From the NCBI GenBank assembly GCA_020633675.1, contig JACKDE010000001.1, forward strand, positions 558,001 to 622,000: a stretch of DNA of 64,000 nucleotides, read 5' to 3'. This DNA comes from Deferribacteres bacterium. GTDB lineage: Bacteria; Zhuqueibacterota; Zhuqueibacteria; Zhuqueibacterales; Geothermadaptataceae. Of this stretch, positions 1-8,317 are shown in pieces. The translations under genes and the position numbers were made by a program. The notes under the pieces were generated by a model. The model searched no databases, had not been told where the DNA came from, and was given only the letters and a program-made list of their open reading frames with translations. Positions within the stretch are counted from its first letter, which is position 1. Every line of letters begins with the position of its first letter.

Positions 1-1
1 T

Positions 2-964
2 GCAGCGATTGCCTCCAAAAGTGCGGATATTTTTGCCAAATGCGATCTGGTTTTGAAAGTGCAGCCTCTGCAAGATGACGAAATCGGATCTTTGAAAGAA
101 GGATCAACTTTTATCGGCTACATGGCCCCTTTCACCCAAAAAGAAGCCGTGAAAAAAATTGCCGATAAAAAAGTCACATCGTTCGCGATGGATTTCATTC
201 CGAGAACCACGCGCGCTCAAAGCATGGACGCGCTCAGCTCACAAGCGACGGCAGCTGGCTATTACGCTGTACTGACGGCTGCGACCCAATTGCCCAAATT
301 TTTTCCACTGCTGATGACGGCCGCCGGAACGATTCCCCCGGCGACTGTGCTGATTTTGGGTGCTGGCGTGGCTGGCTTACAAGCCATTGCGACGGCCAAA
401 CGATTGGGCGCGAAGGTCGAAGCATTCGATCCGCGCGTTGCGGTGAAAGAGCAAGTGATGAGTCTCGGCGCACAGTTCATCGAAATGGAGCTCCCCGAAG
501 ATATGGAGACTTCCGGCGGATATGCGAAGGAAGCTACGGAAGAATTCATCAAGAAAGAGCACGAAGCGATTGGTGCGCGTTTGCCGAAAGTAGATGTGGT
601 GATTACCACCGCACAGGTTTTCGGTAAAGCGGCGCCGGTGCTCATTACCGAAGAAATGGTGAAAAGATTGCGTCCCGGCTCGATCATCATCGATTTGGCT
701 GCCGAGCAGGGCGGGAACTGTCCGTTGACGGAGCCGGGGAAAGTCATCGAAAAGCACGGTGTGGTGATCGATGGAACCCTGAATTTGCCCGCAAAAATGC
801 CGGTGCATGCCAGCCAGATGTACTCCAAAAACATCACCAACCTGTTCAAACACATTTACGGCACCGAAAGCGGCGAACTGGATTTTGAGGATGAAATCAC
901 CAAAGGCGCTTGCATTACCCACGGCGGCGAGATTGTGAATGAATTCCTGAAAAGTCGTATGTAG
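2..964 (+). CDS. pntAA: NAD(P) transhydrogenase alpha subunit, NAD-binding part (5' end cut off)
   Basis: This is the NAD(H)-binding domain I of the proton-translocating transhydrogenase, which transfers hydride between NADH and NADP+ and uses the proton gradient to make NADPH. The frame is open to the window edge (first full codon at position 2), so the true start lies upstream; about 320 of the usual 370-390 residues are visible. The Rossmann motif GAGVAGLQA lies near nt 360-385, followed by the acidic end of the second strand in AFDPR. The AQFIEMELPE segment and the VDVVITTAQVFGKAAPVLI stretch are typical of AlaDH/PNT domains. No membrane segment follows in this polypeptide, because that part is a separate gene 55 nt downstream. 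This is the split three-subunit form found in Rhodospirillum and many other bacteria. The family call is secure. Confidence 0.95.
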   Translation, partial: AAIASKSADIFAKCDLVLKVQPLQDDEIGSLKEGSTFIGYMAPFTQKEAVKKIADKKVTSFAMDFIPRTTRAQSMDALSSQATAAGYYAVLTAATQLPKFFPLLMTAAGTIPPATVLILGAGVAGLQAIATAKRLGAKVEAFDPRVAVKEQVMSLGAQFIEMELPEDMETSGGYAKEATEEFIKKEHEAIGARLPKVDVVITTAQVFGKAAPVLITEEMVKRLRPGSIIIDLAAEQGGNCPLTEPGKVIEKHGVVIDGTLNLPAKMPVHASQMYSKNITNLFKHIYGTESGELDFEDEITKGACITHGGEIVNEFLKSRM

Positions 965-1019
965 TAACTTTTCTTATTGACTCGTTGAAATTTGAAATAC
1001 TGGAGAAGGGAGCGAACAG

Positions 1020-1319
1020 ATGGAAGATGCCATCCTCGTTTCAATTTATGTTTTTGTACTGGCCATTTTTGTTGGCTTTGAAGTGATTACCAAAGTGCCC
1101 CCTCTTTTGCACACACCGCTGATGTCGGGTTCGAATGCGATCTCCGGCATTACCATCGTTGGCGCGTTGATCAGTGCGGGTGCCGGGCATGCCTTGCTCA
1201 GCACTGTTCTTGGCACGCTGGCCGTGATCTGTGCCACCATCAATGTGGTGGGCGGATTTATGGTGACCGACCGCATGCTGGAGATGTTCAAGAAGGATAA
1301 AAAGGAGGAGGGTAAATAA
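1020..1319 (+). CDS. pntAB: NAD(P) transhydrogenase alpha subunit 2, membrane part
   Basis: This small 99-residue membrane subunit supplies the alpha-side helices of the proton channel (part of domain II). Three hydrophobic segments are visible: residues about 5-22, 37-57 and 60-82. The stretch HTPLMSGSNAISG, conserved at the PntA membrane interface, follows the first helix. The C-terminus is short and Lys/Glu rich. The start is supported by GGGAG 8 nt upstream of the ATG. It sits between pntAA and pntB, with only 3 nt before pntB, whose ribosome binding site (AAGGAGGAGGG) is inside the end of this gene. Co-translation of the three subunits is therefore likely. Confidence 0.95.
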   Translation: MEDAILVSIYVFVLAIFVGFEVITKVPPLLHTPLMSGSNAISGITIVGALISAGAGHALLSTVLGTLAVICATINVVGGFMVTDRMLEMFKKDKKEEGK

Positions 1320-1322
1320 TTC

Positions 1323-2720
1323 ATGGCAACTTTGTTGAACCTATCATATTTGCTGGCTGCCGTGCTCTTCATCTTCGGATTGAAGCAGTTGGGCTCGCCC
1401 AAAACGGCACGTCGCGGCAACATGCTGGCGATGCTCGGCATGCTGATCGCGATTTTGATGACCCTGCTGGACAAGCAGATTATTGATTTCACGTATATTA
1501 TCATTGGCCTGATCGTGGGTGCCGGCATCGGCGCGTACGCAGCCATTACCGTACAAATGACCAATATGCCGCAAATGGTTGCGCTGTTCAACGGCTTTGG
1601 TGGTGCGGCGTCCACTTTTGTCGCATACTCCGAATTTGTCGCTGGCAATTACGTCACTTCAACCGGCGATCCAAAGCTCGATATCGTTATTACCATCGGG
1701 CTGAGTGTGCTGATCGGGACGGTGACGTTCTCGGGCAGCTTGATCGCCTTTGCCAAATTGCAGGGCATCATGCGGGGCGCGCCGATCACCTTCAAAGGCC
1801 AGCAGGCGCTGAATGCGGCCAGCCTGATTGCGGTGGTGATCCTCGGTGGCATGCTGGCTGTCAATCCGGATAATGCCATTCTGCTGGTGATTATTCTCGC
1901 GATTGCACTGCTGCTCGGCGTGATCTCGGTAATTCCGATCGGTGGCGCGGACATGCCGGTGGTGATTTCATTGCTGAACTCCTATTCGGGTTTGGCTGCG
2001 GCCGCAACCGGTTTTGTGCTCTCCAACAATGTCTTGATCATCAGCGGTGCGCTGGTTGGCGCCTCCGGCCTGATCCTGACGCAAATCATGTGCAAAGCGA
2101 TGAATCGCAGCTTGGCGAACGTGCTGTTTGCCGCAGTCGGTACCGATGACAGCACCGGCACCGCCTCCGGTGGCAGAAAAGACAAAAGCAGCGTCACCCA
2201 GTACACGGCGGAAGATGCTGCAATGGTGTTCGAAGCGGCGCAGTCCGTGATCATCGTACCGGGCTATGGCCTTGCTGTGGCGCAGGCGCAGCATGTGCTG
2301 CAGGAATTCGCGCAGATGCTGATGGCCAATGGTACCAAAGTGCGCTACGCCATTCACCCGGTTGCCGGACGCATGCCCGGTCACATGAACGTGCTGCTGG
2401 CCGAAGCCAATGTGCCGTACGACATGCTGCTGGAAATGGACGAAATCAACGAAGATTTCCAGAATACCGACATCGCATTGGTGATCGGCGCGAACGACGT
2501 CATCAACCCGGCAGCGCGCACCGACAAGAGCAGCCCGCTATATGGCATGCCGATTCTCAATGTCGATCATGCCAAGTCAGTGATGATCGTCAAGCGCAGT
2601 TTGTCGGCTGGTTTTGCCGGTGTTGACAACGAGCTGTTTTACGATCAAAAAACCATGATGCTCTTCGGCGACGCCAAAGGCATGGTGACCGATTTGGTCA
2701 AAGAATACAAAAATCTGTAA
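1323..2720 (+). CDS. pntB: NAD(P) transhydrogenase beta subunit
   Basis: This 465-residue protein combines the remaining membrane helices of domain II with the NADP(H)-binding domain III. About eight hydrophobic segments cover residues 1-260. The soluble part begins near residue 295 with SVIIVPGYGLAVAQAQ, the fingerprint of the NADP site, followed by HPVAGRMPGHMNVLLAEA and VIGANDVINPAA, all characteristic of PntB. The length matches the family (about 460). It is the last gene of the pntAA-pntAB-pntB operon. A perfect 24-bp palindrome starts 10 nt after the stop and may end the transcript. The enzyme would supply NADPH for biosynthesis and for the reductive amination enzyme at 14400-15680. Confidence 0.96.
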   Translation: MATLLNLSYLLAAVLFIFGLKQLGSPKTARRGNMLAMLGMLIAILMTLLDKQIIDFTYIIIGLIVGAGIGAYAAITVQMTNMPQMVALFNGFGGAASTFVAYSEFVAGNYVTSTGDPKLDIVITIGLSVLIGTVTFSGSLIAFAKLQGIMRGAPITFKGQQALNAASLIAVVILGGMLAVNPDNAILLVIILAIALLLGVISVIPIGGADMPVVISLLNSYSGLAAAATGFVLSNNVLIISGALVGASGLILTQIMCKAMNRSLANVLFAAVGTDDSTGTASGGRKDKSSVTQYTAEDAAMVFEAAQSVIIVPGYGLAVAQAQHVLQEFAQMLMANGTKVRYAIHPVAGRMPGHMNVLLAEANVPYDMLLEMDEINEDFQNTDIALVIGANDVINPAARTDKSSPLYGMPILNVDHAKSVMIVKRSLSAGFAGVDNELFYDQKTMMLFGDAKGMVTDLVKEYKNL

Positions 2721-2730
2721 AATTGTTTGT

Positions 2731-2754
2731 AGGGGCATGGCGCGCCATGCCCCT
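2731..2754. repeat. 24-bp perfect palindrome, copy 1 of 4
   Basis: A perfect palindrome with half-site AGGGGCATGGCG lies 10 nt after the pntB stop, followed by TTATTTTC. Near-identical copies lie at 45396-45421, 48655-48680 and 58603-58626, each in the spacer just downstream of a gene's 3' end. It behaves like a REP-type intergenic repeat and could also serve as a transcript end or RNA-stabilising hairpin. Confidence 0.85.
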
Positions 2755-3084
2755 TATTTTCGCTGCAAATTGCCTCGTACCTGCCTACCAATACTGCCTT
2801 GCATTCCCGCACGAATATGATTATCTTTTGCACCATCTGATTATTTGTTTGTGACTATTCAGTTTCTTTGTCGTTCCGACAGGAATCTATGCAGATTTAA
2901 TCGCTAAGCCAACGCAGGGAATTAAAATCTGAGGTCAGCATAGACACTTCCAGTGTGACAACTGAATAGTCACATTTATTTCGCCACGGATGAACACAGA
3001 TCTTCACGGATTCCGTTTAAAATTGTGGTTTTCTGAAAAATGTGAGTTCGACCCAAACTATTTTTTTATTGAATATAGATTCAT

Positions 3085-3114
3085 CTTCATGGTGAGCGGA
3101 GTCGAACCATGAAG
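3085..3114. repeat. Hairpin with GAGCGGAGTCGA loop
   Basis: A 9-bp perfect stem (CTTCATGGT with ACCATGAAG) encloses the 12-nt loop GAGCGGAGTCGA. The loop resembles the GAGCGAAGTCGA core at 3239-3262, so the two belong to one small family of intergenic hairpins. Confidence 0.7.
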
Positions 3115-3238
3115 GTTTTGAGCGTGTGTTGCAGGAAATCCTGATCGCCTTCGATTGCACTTTGGCTGAAGAATTCGATGTTGTGCTTTTATCGAACGCA
3201 GATTAAATACAATTACTGTTCAGTTTAGCCAATTTCTT

Positions 3239-3262
3239 CATGTCGAGCGAAGTCGAGACATG
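3239..3262. repeat. Hairpin with GAGCGAAGTCGA core
   Basis: CATGTC and GACATG form a 6-bp stem around the core GAGCGAAGTCGA. It is related in core sequence to the hairpin at 3085-3114. Confidence 0.6.
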
Positions 3263-3277
3263 ACATTTACGCTAAAA

Positions 3278-3305
3278 TTCATCCTTCGACTGCGCTCAGG
3301 ATGAA
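3278..3305. repeat. Hairpin, third member of the spacer cluster
   Basis: An 8-bp perfect stem (TTCATCCT with AGGATGAA) encloses TCGACTGCGCTC, which is close to the reverse complement of the loops in the two preceding hairpins. A further partial AGGATGAAG repeat follows at about 3319-3328. Confidence 0.65.
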
Positions 3306-3367
3306 GCATGTTCCTTACAGGATGAAGAAGGCTCCTTAACTGAACGCTATTGAGGCTAAATACTCTT

Positions 3368-3400
3368 AAAATTCGCGCAAATTCGCATCCATTCGTGGCT
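3368..3400 (+). repeat. Upstream repeat shared with the desaturase gene
   Basis: A 33-nt element beginning AAAATTCGCG and ending CATTCGTGGC lies 27 nt upstream of the ATG at 3428. A diverged copy in the same orientation relative to its gene lies at 55080-55111, about 30 nt upstream of the desaturase start at 55048. Confidence 0.5.
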
Positions 3401-3427
3401 AACCACCTTGTTTTAGAAAAGGGGACA

Positions 3428-4672
3428 ATGAAGCGAAAGCACCCGCATCTCTGCTTTGTGATCATGCCGTTCGAAGATGGCATGAAGCGCATTTACACCG
3501 ACGCCATCCGGCCGGCGTGCGAGCAGGCCAAATTCGATGTGCTGCGCTCGGATGACCTCGACGGGCCGTACAATATCCACCGCAACATTATTCAGTACAT
3601 TTTCTCCAGCGATGTGGTGATTGCCGACCTGACCCAGTGGAATCCGAACGTGTTTTACGAAATGGGCGTGGCGCACGCGATCGGCAACAAGACCATCATG
3701 ATCATCCGCGACGGTGAGGAACTGCCGTTCGATATTGTCAACTACCAGTGCATCAAATACAGCACGGCGGATGGTGGCATGAAGGCACTGCAAGCCAAGC
3801 TCGAAAAGAGCCTGCGCGCTTTCGACGACTGGCGTACTCACCCCACCAACCCGGTGCAGCTCCACAAGCCCCACGACGCCTTTGTGGTTGCGAGTGAAAT
3901 GCTGGCATTGCGGAAGCTGCTGAGCGAAAAAGAACAGCAATTGCGCCACAGCATTGCCCGTGCTGAACACGACAAGCTGAAAGCGGAACTGCAAAAAATC
4001 GAAAAAGCCCTGCAAGCAAAAGAAAAGGCCTTGCTGCAGGCAGGCACCGATTTGCAGAAAACGAAAGATGAGCTTGCCGCCAAAAGCAGCCAGCTCGAGC
4101 AAGCGCTCGAAAGGCTTTATAACCTTAAGGAAAACAATACGGAAACGCCGCCAAGGCGCAAGGCAAGCCTTGCACTCCGTTCCACGCCGAGCGGAAATCT
4201 TTCCGAAGATGCTGTCAAAACCATGCTGAAAAAGTACGATTTTTTCTGTGCTGAGGGTCGGCACTGGAGTAATCCGGCTGGTAAAGGGATTGCCCATGAT
4301 TATCAGCTTCAGCAGGACAAGCAAGTCGTCTTCGATGCTGCGACCGGATTGTATTGGCAGCAAGGTGGCTCTTCGAAAACGATAACTTTTAGAGCGGCAG
4401 GAAAGTACATTGACGAGCTGAACAGTGACAAATTTGCTGGTTTCGACGATTGGCGCTTGCCGACGCTGGAAGAAGCGATGTCGTTGATGGAGCGGGAGAA
4501 GAAAAATGGCGATTTGTACATCGATCCGATTTTTGCTGCAGCGCAGGGATATATTTGGACAGAGGATCGGTGGTATCCCGCCGGCCTCGTCTGTTCCGTC
4601 TTTTTCTTCAATGGCAAATGCTTCAACAGCAATGTCAACCTCAACAGATTCGTCCGTGCCGTTCGTTCGTGA
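3428..4672 (+). CDS. Nucleoside deoxyribosyltransferase-like/coiled-coil/Lcl (DUF1566) fusion protein
   Basis: I read this as a three-part protein of 414 residues. Residues about 5-120 match the nucleoside 2-deoxyribosyltransferase-like (DRHyd) fold often used as a nucleotide- or NAD-cleaving effector: CFVIMPFEDGMKRIY, then ADLTQWNPNVFYEMGVAHA with the likely catalytic Glu in FYEMG, then PFDIVNY. Residues about 165-240 form a Lys/Glu/Gln-rich coiled coil. Residues about 300-414 are an Lcl/DUF1566 domain: ATGLYWQQ, the hallmark FDDWRLPT, and the terminal VRAVRS. The ATG at 3428 has AAAAGGGG just upstream; the open frame runs further 5' but without a comparable site. No substrate can be named. 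The architecture resembles effector-linker-sensor proteins of bacterial conflict systems, but that role is an inference. Confidence 0.8.
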   Translation: MKRKHPHLCFVIMPFEDGMKRIYTDAIRPACEQAKFDVLRSDDLDGPYNIHRNIIQYIFSSDVVIADLTQWNPNVFYEMGVAHAIGNKTIMIIRDGEELPFDIVNYQCIKYSTADGGMKALQAKLEKSLRAFDDWRTHPTNPVQLHKPHDAFVVASEMLALRKLLSEKEQQLRHSIARAEHDKLKAELQKIEKALQAKEKALLQAGTDLQKTKDELAAKSSQLEQALERLYNLKENNTETPPRRKASLALRSTPSGNLSEDAVKTMLKKYDFFCAEGRHWSNPAGKGIAHDYQLQQDKQVVFDAATGLYWQQGGSSKTITFRAAGKYIDELNSDKFAGFDDWRLPTLEEAMSLMEREKKNGDLYIDPIFAAAQGYIWTEDRWYPAGLVCSVFFFNGKCFNSNVNLNRFVRAVRS

Positions 4673-4716
4673 CAATCGATTCTTTGCTTATTTGAATCAT
4701 TTGATCATTTTCTTCA

Positions 4717-4745
4717 GCCGCCGCAGGCGGCCCTCGAATTTTTTT
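4717..4745 (+). terminator. Possible Rho-independent terminator
   Basis: GCCGCC and GGCGGC form a 6-bp GC stem with a 3-nt loop at 4717-4731. Seven T residues follow at 4739-4745. The 7-nt gap before the T tract makes it imperfect. It lies 45 nt after the stop of the fusion gene. Confidence 0.45.
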
Positions 4746-5036
4746 GCCTTCTCAAAACAGCTTACCTTCCCCCAACGTAAAAAATAAACCAATTTTGTTT
4801 GTTTGTTTGAGTTTTCGCAATCAATTGCTTATATTGCGGGTTGCTTGTTTTGGCTGCATGCTATCTGCAAACCACGGTTAAGCGCGCCATTTTGCGAGTG
4901 CCGGGCTGCATTTTGCGTGCTGCTGCACATTTGGTCAAACCGCAGCAGCGTTTTGCTGTTTTGTGCGGCAAAGCAAGCATATATCTGGTCATTTGCAAGA
5001 TCGATTCAAATCATCGCTGACGATAGGAAACGTTGT
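4746..5036. other. Spacer before the SNF2 gene
   Basis: The helicase frame is open from 4803, but the first 78 codons are Cys/Phe/Leu rich, unlike known SWIM-SNF2 N-termini, and their TTG at 4803 has no good ribosome binding site. I treat this stretch as untranslated and see no other gene in it. Confidence 0.5.
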
Positions 5037-8000
5037 TTGAGTACATTGAAGGATAAAATTTCCAAAGACGCGCTGCAGAAGCAGGCTGGCGAGGAGACCT
5101 ACCAGAGCGGACGTCACTATTTTCTGGCCGACCGGGTGAAAATCGTCAAATTCACCACCGAGGAAATTCAGGCGCGGGTGTTTGATGAACGCATCCATTT
5201 GGTGCAGGTGCTGGCGAGCGAAACCGAGGACAATGGCATCGAGCTGGTCTGTGATTGCGGCCAGAACGGCCGGTCATTTTGCAAACACAAGGTCGCCGCA
5301 GGTCTGGCCATTATTGCACGCACCGACGGTGTTCCCGTAGCCAATCTCGCCTCGCTGCAGCAAAAACGCCAGGCAGCCGCACAGTCGAATGCGGATCAGG
5401 CCAGCACAGCCACGCCTATTTTTGCACAGCGAGCCGCCCGCGCCAATGTCCGGCGCTTGAAGCCGTGGGAAAGCTTCGTTGAGAAAATCAGCGCCAACCG
5501 GGAAAATGGCGAAGCGCTGTTCGTGCCGGTTTTTTACCTCGAAGCCCGCCACAATCAGTGGGTTTTGCACGCCAAAAAAGCGCGCTACCGAAAAGACGGC
5601 GAACTCGGCAAAGTCACCGACCTGGCTGAGACCGATGCCGAAAATCTCAGTCTCAACGAGAAAGAAAAATTTGCCCTGTCCTATATCGCCGCGCGCTCCG
5701 AAAGCGTGCTGCGCAGCGTGTACCAGTCACGCTCTGCTCCCACTGCGGGCTACTTCCGCCCGGGTGCGGAAAGCGGCATGCTGTTTGACATGCTGCGCCA
5801 TAGCCGGATTTTTCTCGACAAAACCTTGAATACCTACAACAAGTCGGTGCGTTTCAGCCCCGAAAAGGGCCGCGTGCGTTTCCGGCTGGTGCTGAACGGC
5901 GGCGAGGTCGAGTGCAAGCCATTTCTGCTCTGGGCTGGCGTCGAAGAGGCCGTCGCAGATCATCTCTATTTTCTGTCCGCTAATCCGATCTGGATTTTGC
6001 GGGAGAATACCCTCATTTGCATCGAAAGCCCGGCCGATCCACAGCCGTTTTTGCCCTTTTTGGAAAAGAATTTTGCGCTGAATATCCCCAAGCAGGATGT
6101 TTCTGCATTTCTGCAAAAACTGACCAGTCATGCCGATTTTGCACGCGATATTGAGCTCGATGAACGCCTCGAAGTGGTGGATGTCATCGAAGAAGCCGTG
6201 CCGCGACTTTATTTGAAAGAGCAGGCTGGTAATCTGTTGATCGAGTTGCGATTCGGTTATGGTGCGCACGAGTTTCAGGGCAAAACCGCGACCGAATTCG
6301 GCTACAAAGCCGACCGCAGCCGAAATCGCGTCTTGCGCATCCACCGCGATGTGGAGATGGAGCGCGAATGCGAATCACTGCTGCGGCAAACAGGAGCGGT
6401 GGCGGTAAAAAGTGGCACCTTCTCCACTAAACCGGAGGAGACCGTTGCCTGGCTGCTGGATCAGGCTAACCGTCTCACCGAAGTCGGCTTCGAGCTGTAT
6501 GGCGTCGAAGCGGTCGAGAGCTTCAAAGTGCGGCGCAGCATGCCGAAAATTAATATCGAAGTGTCCAGCAAAATCGACTGGTTCGATCTCAAGTTGATGG
6601 TCGATTTCGATGGCATCCAGGTTTCGCTGAAGGAGTTAAAAAAAGCGATTTCCGCCGGCAATCCGTACCTGCAACTCTCGGACGGCAGCACGGCGCGCAT
6701 TCCCGATACCTGGCTGCAAAAGTTTAAGCATCTTATGCAGTTGGGTGAAGCGGATGAGGAGAATGTCAAGCTATCGCGTGCGCACGTCACGCTCATCGAT
6801 GCGCTGTCCGAGCAAGCGGATGAGGTGCACACCGATCCCGATTATCGTACCTTCCTTCGCCAGCTCAACGACTTCCAGGGCATCAAGGAAGTACCGGTCC
6901 CTGCAGCGCTGAATGGCACGCTGCGGCCGTATCAAAAAACCGGCTTTCACTGGCTCAAATTTTTGCAGGATTATCGTTTTGGTGGCTGTCTGGCGGACGA
7001 TATGGGATTGGGAAAAACCGTGCAGACACTCACGCTGTTATTGAGCGAAAAAGAAAAGGGTGTGGATAAACCGACGCTGATCGTTTCGCCGAAATCGGTG
7101 ATTTTTAACTGGGAACAGGAGATCGCAAAGTTCGCTCCGCAGTTGCGGGCTCTTCGGCACGAGGGACTTGAACGCAAACGCGATACGGCTGATTTTGCTG
7201 ATGTCGATGTGGTGCTGACCACTTATGGCATCCTGCGGCGCGACATCACGTTTTTGAAGGAGCGGCCGTTCCACTATGTCATCCTCGACGAATCTCAATA
7301 TATCAAAAATCCGACTTCATTGACAGCGCGCGCAACCCGCATGTTGCATTCTGAGTACAGGCTGGTGCTGACCGGCACACCGATCGAAAACAATACGCTC
7401 GAACTGTGGTCGCAGATGGCGTTTTTGAATCCGGGAATGCTGGGCAGTCAGCGCTATTTTCAAACCGCTTTTGTCACGCCAATCGAAAAGCACAGCGACG
7501 ATGCCACCGCGGGCTTTTTGCAGAAGCTGATTTTCCCATTCGTGCTGCGCCGCAAAAAAGAACAGGTCGAGAAGGATTTGCCGCCGAAAACGGAATCAAT
7601 TTTTTATGCGAAGATGCTACCGGGGCAAGAAAAATTGTACACCTACTGGCGTGATTACTACCGCGCCTCCATTTTGAACGCCATCGAAGCGGATGGTTTG
7701 GCGCGCAGCCGCATTGCCGTGTTGGAGGGCCTGACCAAGTTGCGCCAGATTGCCTGCCACCCGATGCTGATCGATCCTGACCAGGAGCGCAGCTCCGGCA
7801 AATACGAAGCATTTATTGAGCAGCTCGACGAAATCGTTGCCGAAGGGCATAAAGTGCTGGTGTTCTCGCAGTTTGTGAAGATGCTCACGATTTTGCGGCA
7901 GCACTTCGATAAAACAAACACGCAATACGAATATCTCGATGGATCGACCCAAAACCGCGAGAAACATGTGCGCAATTTCCAGGAAAACAAGGACATAAAG

Positions 8001-8300
8001 CTTTTTCTGATCAGTCTGCGCGCTGGCGGTACGGGTCTGAATCTGACCGCGGCGGATTATGTCATCCACTATGATCCGTGGTGGAATCCGGCAGTGGAAA
8101 TGCAAGCAACCGACCGCAGCCACCGTATCGGGCAGGAAAAGCATGTGTTTGTCTATAAATTCATCACCAAAGATTCTGTTGAAGAAAAAGTGCTGGAACT
8201 GCAGCGCCGCAAACAGCAATTGGCAGACAACTTGATTTCAACCGAGCGGGCGTTTTTCAAACAGTTGACGAAGGAAGATATTCAGAGCCTGTTTCGCTGA
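5037..8300 (+). CDS. SWIM zinc-finger SNF2-family helicase
   Basis: A large (1087 residue) ATP-dependent DNA translocase. A SWIM zinc finger sits at residues about 72-86 (CDC, then CKH). A long middle region follows, then the SNF2 ATPase: Walker A in DDMGLGKTVQT near residue 655, the Walker B/DEAH-like DESQYIKNP near 751, LTGTPIENN near 780, and the C-terminal helicase lobe with AGGTGLNLTAADYVIHYDPWWNP and the arginine-finger motif DRSHRIGQ near 1027. I chose the TTG at 5037 because AGGAAA lies 6 nt before it and the protein then begins STLKDKISKDAL; a second TTG at 5046 is possible. The SDR gene follows after 17 nt. Proteins of this type act in transcription recycling or DNA repair; the exact job is unknown. 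Confidence 0.92.
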   Translation: MSTLKDKISKDALQKQAGEETYQSGRHYFLADRVKIVKFTTEEIQARVFDERIHLVQVLASETEDNGIELVCDCGQNGRSFCKHKVAAGLAIIARTDGVPVANLASLQQKRQAAAQSNADQASTATPIFAQRAARANVRRLKPWESFVEKISANRENGEALFVPVFYLEARHNQWVLHAKKARYRKDGELGKVTDLAETDAENLSLNEKEKFALSYIAARSESVLRSVYQSRSAPTAGYFRPGAESGMLFDMLRHSRIFLDKTLNTYNKSVRFSPEKGRVRFRLVLNGGEVECKPFLLWAGVEEAVADHLYFLSANPIWILRENTLICIESPADPQPFLPFLEKNFALNIPKQDVSAFLQKLTSHADFARDIELDERLEVVDVIEEAVPRLYLKEQAGNLLIELRFGYGAHEFQGKTATEFGYKADRSRNRVLRIHRDVEMERECESLLRQTGAVAVKSGTFSTKPEETVAWLLDQANRLTEVGFELYGVEAVESFKVRRSMPKINIEVSSKIDWFDLKLMVDFDGIQVSLKELKKAISAGNPYLQLSDGSTARIPDTWLQKFKHLMQLGEADEENVKLSRAHVTLIDALSEQADEVHTDPDYRTFLRQLNDFQGIKEVPVPAALNGTLRPYQKTGFHWLKFLQDYRFGGCLADDMGLGKTVQTLTLLLSEKEKGVDKPTLIVSPKSVIFNWEQEIAKFAPQLRALRHEGLERKRDTADFADVDVVLTTYGILRRDITFLKERPFHYVILDESQYIKNPTSLTARATRMLHSEYRLVLTGTPIENNTLELWSQMAFLNPGMLGSQRYFQTAFVTPIEKHSDDATAGFLQKLIFPFVLRRKKEQVEKDLPPKTESIFYAKMLPGQEKLYTYWRDYYRASILNAIEADGLARSRIAVLEGLTKLRQIACHPMLIDPDQERSSGKYEAFIEQLDEIVAEGHKVLVFSQFVKMLTILRQHFDKTNTQYEYLDGSTQNREKHVRNFQENKDIKLFLISLRAGGTGLNLTAADYVIHYDPWWNPAVEMQATDRSHRIGQEKHVFVYKFITKDSVEEKVLELQRRKQQLADNLISTERAFFKQLTKEDIQSLFR

Positions 8301-8317
8301 GATTCATCGGAGTAGGC

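Larger units (their letters stand above)
2755..3427. other. Long non-coding spacer with several hairpin repeats
   Basis: No convincing gene is seen in this spacer between pntB and the gene at 3428. It holds several short inverted repeats (listed separately) and a stretch near 2988-3012 of the 'CCACGGATGAACACAGAT' type that is common in intergenic repeats of environmental bacteria. The short open frames here lack ribosome binding sites and cross the hairpins. Confidence 0.6.

Noticed and set aside
3095..3120. tRNA T-arm (GTCGAACC-like string)
   Set aside because: The string is part of a simple hairpin repeat; no cloverleaf or acceptor stem can be formed.
3413..4675. 420-codon open frame on the minus strand
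   Set aside because: It mirrors the fusion gene at 3428-4672, whose domains are clear; the minus-strand product shows none.
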